Made by a program: the position numbers and the translations under genes. Under the pieces are notes generated by a model. It ran no database searches. It was not told the origin of the DNA and saw nothing but the letters and a program-made list of their open reading frames with translations. From NCBI GenBank assembly GCA_032209605.1, contig JASFXZ010000073.1:620001-684000 (forward strand): a stretch of DNA of 64,000 bases, given 5' to 3'. Below are positions 49,901 through 57,950 of the stretch, one piece after another; the stretch's first letter is position 1; each line of letters opens with the position of its first letter. The DNA is from Mactromeris polynyma (lineage: Eukaryota; Mollusca; Bivalvia; Venerida; Mactridae).

Positions 49901-52900
49901 AATTGACTTTGATTTCTTTTAACCCCGCTAGACAGTATTCATTTGGGTATGAAATACAATATACTATAGAATAATGAATTTGTTGGTGTGTCTTTATTGT
50001 TAGAGTTGCGTTGTTCCATTTTACAGTTAGTGACCGCATGCCAAGATTAAGACAGCTACAATATGAACGTGGAGACACACCAAGTATGAACGCCGTTTTC
50101 CTGCCGGTATGTTACATTGCAATTACTTTGCGACAGATACTTCTTTATTTCACATCTCCAGTTTAAATATTAAAATAAATTTAACATTTTATGAAAGAAA
50201 AACGGCTTCGACTGTTAATCCAAATTGTAAAGATAGAGTAACGTAATAAATGAATGTAATGTTGGTAGAATTTGGTCAGAGCTTTCATACCGTTACAAAA
50301 TATGTAGTCAAACTTCAGAAGCCCTAGAGTAAAATATGTACACAATTACAGCATGAAATGTGCCTAAAATGCCTGGAGTAGATCGGACTTAAGAAAAATA
50401 AAACAAAGAATCAAATAGAATTTCCAAAGTAAACTGAATTTCATCAGAATACACTTTCATTATACATGTGAACCAAACATCCATTCACACTGCCTTAAGA
50501 ACCAAATAATTCTGCAGGTGACTAATATTTAAAACCTCATCATCTTGTGGACATTCGTAATGAATAAGCGTGATAATCAGTCTTGAAATGAAAAACACGC
50601 AGCAGAATGTGTATGTTATGCTTGAGAAATACAACTATGTCATTTGTCTTAATGTGCTTTGGGAAAGTGAAATATTATGCGCAAATATCATTATGTTTTA
50701 AAGAGTGGCTAAATCGTATTTGGCAGACTATTCATAATATCATGCATGCAACAGATTATAAATGCTGAACGTGGAAAATACATTAAGCAAAGTTTACTTA
50801 AGATTTCATTTACTTGAAACTCTTTTCAATGAATTGTTACAAATTTAAAAGTATACTACTATTGCCATATATTGATTCCTTTTAGAGTTATAAAGAGAAG
50901 GAAGCGTTTATCCTAACACAAAGTCCACTTGAAGAAGCAAAAGATGATTTCTGGAGACTTGTATGGGAACATGATATCCATGTTATCGTCATGATGAACG
51001 ATACACTCAAAGCATCAGTAAGTACAGATGTTACTGATCCTTTGATCATAATAATACTTTCAAACTAATTCGAAAGTTTTTTAATTTACTACAACAACGA
51101 ATGAATTATGTTTTAATAAGATACATTTAATAATCTCAACTGACGTGGATGAGTGTAAGGACTGTGATTTAGGATTGTTTATAGATATAATTATACCGGA
51201 AATGGAGTCATAAATGCAGTGTTAATATAGTCGTTTGGTCATATTTAATATAGTCGTTTGGTCATATTTGGTTAGACAGCAATGTTTTGTAAGTTCTTGG
51301 AATACTAATATTCAAATAATAAATCCATACGCCGATTATGATTTATCAAATTGCCCGATTTAATTTGGAAACGAAGTTGGCTTAAACAAGAGCTCACCTT
51401 TTGGATTCTATCTATACCAACTTTTTAAGATGGATTACATCAGTCTAATACATATATTTGTTGGTGTTTATTTTGATACGTATATTTATCATGATGATAG
51501 CTTTTGAATTTGCCAAACGAGTTATGTTATTGTGTCACAATATAATGCATCATATAAATCTTCTAACTTTAATACTTTCATTTAATTAGCACACTGAACG
51601 TTACTGGCCAAATGACGGCGCCACAGTCAAGTCCGGCAGTATAATGATCAAACATTCGATGACAGAAACAGTCAAACATCACAAAATAGTGACACTGTCA
51701 CTGAATAAATATATGACCGTAAGTAATCTTAGAAAACAATATGTTACAAAATGAATGTCTGTTCCGGAATAATACAGAATACATCACTGACTGTTCCAAA
51801 GCTGTAAAGCCGTTGTGTTGGTAAGTTTCTAGTCATGTTGAATTGTTCAGGTATTTGTTTTCTTGCCTTTCTGTTTTATTTAATTATACATCCCACCACA
51901 TAAGTAACTTCATTATTCTTAATTCCCTTCCCTAACTGTTTTATTAAGTCGCTGTTTTGCAGCCAAAGCCAAACACTTGTATGCCATCAGTAATCATATA
52001 ATGCAGTGTTCAAAATTGTCCTTTGTATAAGGTTTGTTAATACAAACATAAGCTACTTATTGTTTCTTATACTTTAGACTCGCACGGTGGTTCAGATACA
52101 ATGTGGAGGATGGTCAGCGAGACTTCCTGATTCCACGGATGTCATTTTGTCTTTGTTAGACATTGTCCAATCGGTACAAAGGAAAAGTGGGAACCAATCT
52201 GTTCTTGTACATTGCATGTATGTGGTATTATAATTGTTACTTTTTGATTACTAGTTTTGATTATTCAATGGAATAGTCGCCATCGTGACTTGTCTAGGGA
52301 AGATCTAACTGTGAATGGTGCCTTTCATGCTCCAAGTATCCAACTTTCTGCAATTCTGATAGATATGTTACATGCGTTATTGCCTTTTTTGGCGCAGCCG
52401 CACTAACATGGTTTTGATATGTGCAAAGCACTGTTGTGTAAACCAATCAAATATTACGTTAACCATCAAGGCGATTTCTCTTCAACCTAACATCTTTTGT
52501 AACTTTGAAGCGCATTTCGGTGAATTTACCGAAATCCATGTTGGATATGGAGTGACCAGCAATCGTAACATCCGAGTCGGCATTTATTTTTATGCACAAC
52601 AAATCTTCATATTGAGCCGACCATCTTTTTTCAAGATATTTTTTGTTCCATGTCATTTATAGTCCTGTATTCCACATTTAGTGGGTAACAGCGCGCACTA
52701 TTCGTTTCAAAAAGGCAATATATTTATCTTGATCTATAAGTTTAACTGACATTATATGTCACAATACCTGTATGGCAGGCATGTTATCAACATATTACAT
52801 TATTATATAATTACTGATAAAATACAGTGTGTATTGTATGAACGTTTGTAGGAATGGTGTAGACAAGAGTGGATTGTTCTGTGTGATATCTGCTGTTATA

Positions 52901-53997
52901 GAACGTATGAATATAGAACATGATGTTGCTATTAACCACGTGATTGAGGAGATGAGATCTGCTAAAGAAAAAATCATACCTAGCATGGTAGGCTACAAAT
53001 TAGTAGTGTTAGTCGAGTTGCTGTCCTTTTCTGAAATATGATGTGTAATTTACCCGCTATGCATTGCGATAAGAGTGAACTTGACTCGTTACTATTTATC
53101 AACTATTACTACAAAAGCCGGGGTACTCACCTTCACATATGACTTTACAGCATAACCTAGAAACCTCGAACTGCCGTCGAATCTAGCAATTATTTCGATC
53201 AATCTATTGTTCGATGTATCTATGGTACACATGCGTATGTACGAACTGACTGTCCCCGGTACAAGTGTACTAAGCATGCTGAAATCATGGCATTTGTCTG
53301 TTGTCATATTGAATGCACGTCGATCAATAGTCATAGCATAATCCATAAAAATAGTACATACAGAAGGAAATGAAAATAAAACAAATTAAGTTAAATATTA
53401 TTCTTATTTACATCACGAAATAATAACGACAATGTTCGATTTTTAGACACTAAGTTATAACACAGGTATCGTTCATGGAAGACATACAATAAGAGCATAC
53501 AGCAATTTATGATTATAATCAAATATAAGTAATGCATTTTACATCAATTCATGACTAAACTCGAACATACATTATGCATTTTGAAAAAGATGATGATAAT
53601 GAATATCCGGTCGAATTTATATTAACATTGACACTTCGACGGATTTAACAATGAAGTTTGCCCTTTTGTTTAAGATATTTATACAAAACAATAAAGTTTT
53701 GTTGTTTTAATTTTATTCTCTCTGTAATTCAATAGAAATTTAACAATTACAATTTCTCTTCTATTGTTCATTAAGTATTGAATGGATCTACTAAGCGGTT
53801 TTTGTCACATACGTACATGTAAATAGTACACCAGTGATAAACTGCACGATGTGAATGTATATAGTACAATAATCATTAATGGTATTAGTGTATAATAGAG
53901 AATTATTTACGTTTTTCAGGAACAATACGAATTCTGCCACCAAGTGCTAGTTGCCTACATTGAAGAGTTTTCAACATATTCCAACTTTTCGCTCTAG
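37464..53997 (+). CDS. FTP-lectin/sushi receptor-type protein tyrosine phosphatase-like gene, 22 exons, both PTP domains degenerate
   Basis: Exons: 37464-37566, 38803-39021, 39868-40116, 40797-41750, 42033-42156, 42350-42453, 42717-42940, 43593-43680, 44004-44077, 44309-44345, 45123-45220, 45624-45743, 45968-46119, 46460-46595, 46772-46918, 47130-47229, 50027-50106, 50886-51017, 51590-51718, 52078-52217, 52852-52987, 53920-53997 (TAG). All phases agree; total 3624 nt, 1207 residues. Order: signal peptide, FTP/F5-8C-like lectin domain (36-191), five sushi domains (193-508), membrane helix (about 523-546), tail, PTP D1 (about 655-915), PTP D2 (about 940-1200). This is a type I surface receptor, presumably ligand-sensing. 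D1 has Asp848 for the catalytic Cys and WPN for WPD; D2 has Lys1142 for the P-loop Arg and no WPD. Introns 2 and 5 have GC donors. The neighbouring duplicate suggests a tandem family. No RNA evidence; a 5' UTR exon may exist. Confidence 0.88.
38803..40116 (+). CDS. Receptor exons 2-3: FTP / F5-8C-like lectin domain
   Basis: Residues 36-191, from exons 38803-39021 and 39868-40116. Family marks are FAVDGDCSQDF (the AVDG turn), GTCSHTGPN, PTWTVYFGRYRNLAGIVIIN with the NR end of that strand, RLANFTVTG and a closing LALCEVQVYAG. Such galactose-binding-like folds bind sugars, fucose in F-type lectins, in invertebrate immunity and adhesion. I cannot place the full fucose-binding His/Arg set, so sugar specificity is open. 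The intron between the exons must start GC (AAAGG|GCAAGT) to keep phase. Confidence 0.8.
38955..39435 (+). repeat. Tandem duplication of the exon 2 end and intron 2 start
   Basis: Copy 1 (38955-39192) and copy 2 (39193-39435) both begin CCAACATGGACTGTGTA and both end GGCGCAACCTGAAG. The second repeats the last third of exon 2 in frame (TWTVYFGGSYRNLTG), with two extra bases triplets relative to copy 1, and the splice-border region as AAAGAGCAAGTG. It is probably unused intron sequence, but it could be a decoy or alternative donor. Confidence 0.88.
40797..41750 (+). CDS. Receptor exon 4: five sushi (CCP) domains in one exon
   Basis: This 954-bp exon encodes five complement-control-protein modules. 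They start at GCSRPSVPEFGYIS, YCQLPVQPDNGYY, RCMQPENVTNGYY, TCICPNDFENGHY and MCKWPLDIHGGYY. Each has the C...G(Y/F)...C...W(S/N)G...C pattern (for example WSGSDTEC, WNGLTSIC, WSGDSPDC, WSNSPPKC); the first lacks the usual Trp (CCEHERFCGEIPHC). Several N-glycosylation sequons (NTT, NNS, NKT) occur. Sushi chains serve as extracellular protein- or glycan-binding rods. The acceptor follows a (TA) run and TTTCAG. Confidence 0.88.
42033..42940 (+). CDS. Receptor exons 5-7: membrane helix and tyrosine-bearing tail
   Basis: Exon 5 (42033-42156) encodes GMIVGVSTGAVIVLVAVTVA and VIII followed by the stop-transfer YRKRR. Its donor is AAAAG|GCGAGT, a GC donor; the nearby GT would create a stop in exon 6. 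Exon 6 (42350-42453) carries Y560-TDI and Y574-TEL, ten residues apart, an ITAM-like pair. Exon 7 (42717-42940) carries NQYEVPL (Y615) and the start of the D1 helix region (QRFQLEFE). Confidence 0.85.
43593..46918 (+). CDS. Receptor exons 8-15: PTP domain D1, catalytically degenerate
   Basis: Exons 43593-43680, 44004-44077, 44309-44345, 45123-45220, 45624-45743, 45968-46119, 46460-46595 and 46772-46918. The PTP landmarks run in order: KDRYKNFLAYD (pTyr loop), SDYINASFVNG, AYIATQG, DFWRMVWQ, KIVMLSNLVEF, QYWPDVG, FHFNSWPNEEVPT, VVVHDSGRDGRTGTF and LRKQQVHLVETLDQYIF. Active enzymes have WPD and HCSAGxGRTG. Here the loop is WPN (N816) and Asp848 replaces the nucleophilic Cys; the P-loop Arg854 remains, and VQT is VET. 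The fold is expected to persist without phosphatase activity. Confidence 0.88.
44391..44745 (+). pseudogene. Retroelement ORF2 fragment inside a receptor intron
   Basis: The open frame contains FDIVNYPRLDGAVSR, AYSSQLIRFARAF, and LPYSLVRQEGFNTLLERF. The order PxLDGxVxR-SxxxYxSQLIRFAR-x6-DF-x-N is a stretch that follows the reverse transcriptase in many invertebrate non-LTR elements. It lies between receptor exons 10 and 11, has no splice role, and lacks the rest of the element. Confidence 0.6.
47130..53997 (+). CDS. Receptor exons 16-22: PTP domain D2, catalytically degenerate
   Basis: Exons 47130-47229, 50027-50106, 50886-51017, 51590-51718, 52078-52217, 52852-52987 and 53920-53997. Landmarks are EKNRYSNVSP, LTQSPLEEAKDDFWRLVWEH, VIVMMND, ERYWP, IQCGGWSARLPD where WPD is expected, VLVHCMNGVDKSGLFCV and EQYEFCHQVLVAYIEEF. 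Cys1136 is kept, but the invariant P-loop Arg is Lys1142 and the WPD loop reads WSA, so activity is unlikely. D2 domains of classical receptor PTPs are often inactive and serve in binding or dimer control. The protein ends eight residues after the last helix. Confidence 0.87.
47289..49757 (-). mobile_element. Young non-autonomous LTR retrotransposon, antisense in a receptor intron
   Basis: Two 699-bp direct repeats (47289-47987 and 49059-49757) differ at only three positions I could find, near 47412, 47642 and 47797. Each starts TATTATGA and ends TCATAATA. The whole 2469-bp unit is flanked by a 4-bp duplication TATG (47285-47288, 49758-49761). Read on the minus strand, a TGGTGGAGAACAGCGGC stretch just inside the 5' LTR could be the primer-binding site, and GGTTGGGAAGAA lies before the 3' LTR as a short purine tract. 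Only a zinc-knuckle frame lies between; no protease, reverse transcriptase or integrase is present. It needs proteins supplied by a relative. Confidence 0.88.
48043..48954 (-). CDS. Gag-like zinc-knuckle protein of the LTR element
   Basis: This single 303-codon frame is complete between the LTRs. A classic CCHC knuckle C64-x2-C67-x4-H72-x4-C77 follows a Cys cluster (C44, C47, C50, C57). Two more near the C-terminus are C261-x2-C264-x5-H270-x4-C275 and C284-x2-C287-x4-H292-x4-C297. The middle (about 145-235) is Leu/Glu-rich and probably coiled coil. Knuckles of this type bind nucleic acid in Gag proteins; capsid-like sequence is not recognisable, so the role is inferred from position. The ATG at 48954 is the first in frame; ATGs further in would also work. 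Confidence 0.72.
   Translation of the reverse strand: MPMESRQRMSAHEIRRYPFGVHKPAVNHFMLHEPEWQRFKPSRCGQCGECFTFLHICKAMNRQCYKCRNYGHYANLCRTIIKGTSAKEPRYDNRLVNKIGTVCEENEICVDQSYICSEMPFCNIENEELTSSVQYNSNHQKFNNRIHAVLVEKNSNLHKENVELTAVIDDLKGQIHQMKHNVQFQPQVNEVNANDIDWDFAHVELEDELQRVLEEHESIINIMTADVKKLSTFISDQFLSINPRDYQMSYIQTVSKLKFKCGNCGSERYHDSDHCIAVRFGDPCSLCGKKDHLSSLCRQLLLF
53159..53840. mobile_element. Truncated, diverged copy of the 34231-35112 element
   Basis: AGAAACCTCGAACTGCCGTC, GTATCTATGGTACACATGCG and CACGTCGATCAATAGTCATA match the left two-thirds of the 882-bp element, as does TATCGTTCATGGAAGACA further on. It has an internal insertion and lacks both termini. It sits in the last intron of the receptor gene. 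Confidence 0.75.
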
Positions 53998-54015
53998 ACA
54001 ATAGATACCAGTGTC

Positions 54016-54021
54016 AATAAA
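54016..54021 (+). promoter_or_regulatory. Polyadenylation signal of the receptor gene (AATAAA)
   Basis: AATAAA lies 19 bases after the receptor stop codon and would give a very short 3' UTR. It is the first such signal downstream. Confidence 0.5.
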
Positions 54022-55830
54022 AAATACTGTAAAGAAGTGTACTGTACTGACAAAACGTGTAAACTACATACTTATAATTATTATTAAACATAAACACGAA
54101 GCTTTAAACTGTTTGTTGATTTATTTACGTGATTTCAAACGATTTAAAATGTTGAGTGTACATTTGAAATTACTTTGTTTATGTAAGTAAACGACATAAA
54201 GTTCGTACTACTGATATGGTTGATAAACTTCGATATACATTAGAATATACCGGTATATGTCTAAACGATTTCATGGTGATAGATCACATGTTGTTTTGAA
54301 ACAGCAATAATATATTATCACTTGGAGATGCATCGGCTATTTAGTTCAATTTCGGGTGAAGTGTTTTGTTATTGTGTCACATTCCTCGATCATTGGTCGC
54401 TTTTGATGTTGAATGTTTCCTAGATATACTGCAGCTCAGTTCACATGCTCTGATATGCGTCGGTTACTTCTTTGTTTGGTTCAAATCTACATATTGGTTC
54501 GTAGCTATAAGCTTTTGTGACTCTATGCGCCCCTTGTCGCATTATGTTGGGTAGAACCAGCTGGATAGCTTCCTCACATATAAATTCAGCCTCCCAGGTG
54601 ACATTCGCAGTGATGAGGGCAAGTGATTTGAAATCAGCGACCATAACCACTCAGTTAGGGAAGGCTCATTAACTATTTCACATGTAAGTATGCGACGATA
54701 CTGTCTTCGCCCTAAACAGCGTTCTCAAGCTAGTTGTCAATTGTTTATATATTAGATATTGTCATTGTTCTAATGCTAAATAAAGTCAGGACGGTTAGAA
54801 GTTTTACACCGGGTTTCTTACGTACGGCGGTCAGTTTACGTAACCAGTGCAAGCAAATGTCAACTTCCCATATGAACAAAGAGGTCAAGGACAAACGAAT
54901 TGGAATATTACCTTCAATAAAAGTGTAGCGGAGAACATAGGCCTCACCCAGTGTTCGAGCCTACATCTCCAAATTGGTAGTCAGGAAATCTACCGACTTC
55001 GCTTATTGAATGGGCTTCGTGGTTAAGATTTAAGAGAACTAAGTTCAATTTATGTAAAAAGCATATGTAATACAATAAATGGTCATTTAAAACCAGATGT
55101 TATCATTATTGTATACAAGTGTTCATTATCGAGTGGTATCCATGTAAGAAATGATCAGTGTACCGCTAGGGGAGGTAACTACTGCGAACAATAAACATTG
55201 TCTGCTCGGTATTCTACGTGGTCAATCTAACATCATTATTCAGAGCAAAACATGCAATACCTGAATTTAACGACAAGGAAACTTTGATCAGGAAGTAGAG
55301 AGTTAAAAATGATAACGACTTTAAACATGCGACTCAGTGTCATAACAGATAAAACTTCTTCTAATCAGTTAAAAAAGTCGAGATTAAAGAAAGTGGAACG
55401 TTTTTGTGGATTGTAAACAGTGGGCTTCACACACATTCCTAAGCCCGATAATGTTGCTCTTACATTTCATGTTTATTTACCTAAACCCTGTTGGTCGCCT
55501 AAGATAGTGTTAGCTATCAGTAACATAATGTTAACTATGTATGTTATAGTTGCATGAGTCTATGACCTTCTCGATTTTGGAAAAGATAAAGTTGTCAAAC
55601 TTGATATTGTTAGGTATCTGTAATAAATGTACACCTTTATGAACACATTTATTAACACACATGCATGAATAGGGACAGTTATTATTAGTATCTTCTCGTG
55701 ATTGTAATTTCATTATAATTGTTTAAAATATGTCACATATCATAAACAAGTCTAACATATTTAGTATCTTCATACCATTTTGTTTTTTTGCAGGCATTTT
55801 TCCTATCTCACCATACACAACAGTATTTTG
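54022..55830. other. Intergenic; SINE relics only
   Basis: No host exon was recognised. Besides the SINE relic at 54490-54660, the minus strand at 54920-55005 has a tRNA-like run (GATGTAGGCTCGAACACTGG) that may be another decayed SINE head. Confidence 0.45.
54490..54660 (-). mobile_element. Decayed bivalve-type SINE
   Basis: The minus strand reads CTAACTGAGTGGTTATGGTC, then ATTTCAAATCACTTGCCCTC, GTGAGGAAGCTATCCAGCTG and GGTTCTACCC. I recall this order (tRNA-like head, then GAGGAAGCCATCCAGCTGG and GTGGTTCTACCC) from a SINE widespread in bivalves. The B box is eroded and part of the body is deleted. Confidence 0.55.
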
Positions 55831-55833
55831 AGT

Positions 55834-56232
55834 CTACGTTTTAATACCCAATAGTTGTTTGTGATATTTTAAAAATACTCTTTCAATTTCACTTGTAATA
55901 TAGCATCCCCAAATTTCACTACCATAGCTTAGAACGGGTTCTATTAATTTATCATACAAGTTAAGTTGATGACTAATTGATAAGTCTAAACAATCATTAA
56001 TGTAGGATTTAATCTTAAAAGTTGCTTTCATTGCTTGGCCGGTCAGGGCTTCACATGTATATTTGAATGAACCACCTGTAGAAAATACTATACCAAGATA
56101 TGTAAACTTATTAACAATCTCAATTGTTTGTCCTTTATAAGTAAAGTTTGTATTTTGTCTCAGATTATACCTCCCTTTTTAAAAATCATAATTTTTGTTT
56201 TGTTAGTATTAACTGACAGTTTCCATCTATCA
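55834..56232 (-). pseudogene. LINE reverse transcriptase fragment, frameshifted
   Basis: The minus strand first reads DRWKLSVNTNKTKIMIFKKG, then after a frameshift TYKGQTIEIVNKFTYLGIVF, GQAMKATFKIKSYIND, LYDKLIEPVLSYGSEIWG and VFLKYHKQLLGIKT before a stop. The series WxLxVNxxKTK, F-x-YLG, and LxxPVLxYGxExWG is the region just after the catalytic palm in non-LTR reverse transcriptases. Only about 130 codons survive. Confidence 0.8.
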
Positions 56233-56265
56233 CACTAATTTCTAGTATATATTATGTGAAATCGT

Positions 56266-56435
56266 ACATAATGTATACGTGCGAGACTGATAACTCATAT
56301 TATGTAACATTTTGAAAAAAAATCATCCAAACAACGCGTTTTTCAATAACATTTTAAAATCGCTAAAACTGCATGTATACTGTCTTAACAGTCTTATATA
56401 TGTATATTATTACAAAAAATATATGTGAGACTCAT
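56266..56435 (-). repeat. Isolated reverse copy of the GCAAAACGCGTTGACG repeat
   Basis: ACGTGCGAGACTGATAACTC, AACAACGCGTTTTTCAATAA and AAATCGCTAAAACTGCATGT match the reverse complement of modules in the 57951-60330 array. Confidence 0.7.
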
Positions 56436-56439
56436 ATAG

Positions 56440-56582
56440 AGAATAATAGGTTAGTGACGTGGAATGAGAAAGTTTATCAGACAAGGCGGAGGAATTTATC
56501 GGGTGAGCCGAAGGCGAACCCAATAACTACCGGAGCCGAGCCTGATCAACTTTCTCATTCCACGTCACTAACCTATTATTCT
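56440..56582. repeat. Perfect 35-bp inverted repeat (fold-back element)
   Basis: The arms 56440-56474 (AGAATAATAGGTTAGTGACG onward) and 56548-56582 are exact reverse complements. The GC-richer 73-bp centre contains GGAGGAATTTATCGGGTGAG. It probably is a MITE; no clear target duplication was seen. Confidence 0.8.
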
Positions 56583-57594
56583 ATGTATCCTATCACTTTG
56601 TGTTAAGTAAGGGGACATATCTTTAATTTTAAATAATACCGAGTTACATCCCCTAAATTGTGACGTAATTAATTGTGTGACGTTTTGAACATCTTGTGAC
56701 GTATTTAATACAAGTGTGGTTAGCACCTTACGCCGAGAGAAATATTTCCCATGAATCTGACACATTTTCAGGGGCAATATGAATTTCTCCGCGTTTGCGA
56801 ACATCTGATGAGCATATTTAAATCAAGAAAAAATCTAAGAATTTGCAACAATTTAGTAAGAGTCAAACATTAAACATTACAATTAGTTCATACGCAATTT
56901 CCCATGGTTTGTTTACAAATGCTGATAAATGTCAAGTGCCACAGAACACGTGATCAGAATAGATATTTACATTTATTTAATGAATATTTGGATATTTAAA
57001 ACTGCACAAGAAAACAGGGAAACATATGTGGATTTAGTCTATCAGTGTCATTTACGATCGCAAAGGAATTTTCGGCATAAATGGATGAAACTGGGACTCT
57101 GAAATTGGGAAGATGGGTGGGGTACGTACTGCTATTGCTACTGATCAATACTTTATTTTCGTGAGAAACTCGACCGCACAGTCATACCTGATGAGTTCAA
57201 ACGCAGACAGACTCAAATGTCCGACGTGATTTTGTTGCAATGGTGTAAACAGCCGACAATTTGTTTGACTACGTTGTTTACTACATGTTCCAGTAAGCAC
57301 TTAAATTCGGGTCAAAATGCAGACCGAGTAACGGTAAGATTAAAACAGAACAATTTGGGGAAATGAACATTTTATTGTATGCATTTTACAAAAAAAATGA
57401 AATTTGTGGTAGGATTCACTTAAAAAATCCATTGTTTTAGTTAGTCCGGAAAAAAGATAACATCGCGTTACTTTACCAAAAAAGTCCGGCTATTCACGTG
57501 GGCATGTGTCTTTAGATAAAAATCATGTGACCAAGTGACCTGATAAAACAAAAAAATATCAGGCGCCCTGTTATCGGGTCGAAATTACGGCAAG
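56583..57594. other. Intergenic; nothing recognised
   Basis: Non-coding AT-rich sequence between repeats; no element ends or exon-like frames were identified. Confidence 0.45.
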
Positions 57595-57950
57595 TGACAG
57601 GATAAATAACCCATGATAGATAACACTAAGACGAGATTTATGTTTAACGCATTTTGCAATAAAAATTTCACACTCGTCAACGCGTTTTGCAATAAAAAAT
57701 TTAAATCGCTAAAACCGCATGTATAGTGTCTGAAACAGTCGTATATATGTATAATGATACAAAACATATATGTGCGACACATATAACCCATGACAGATAA
57801 CATGTAGACAAGATTTATGTTCAACGCATCTTGCAATTACAATTTCGCACCCGTCAACGCTTTTTGTTATACAAGTTTATAAACGGCATGTGTAGTGTCT
57901 ATAATAAGTGTAGTCGTATATAAGTATAATAATACAAAAAACATATGTGT
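57595..57950 (-). repeat. GCAAAACGCGTTGACG array, reverse-oriented arm
   Basis: Two modules on the minus strand: CACACTCGTCAACGCGTTTT and GCAATAAAAATTTCACACTC, each followed by ATCGCTAAAACCGCATG and CGTATATATGTATAATGATA. They mirror the plus-oriented modules that start at 57951. Confidence 0.8.
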
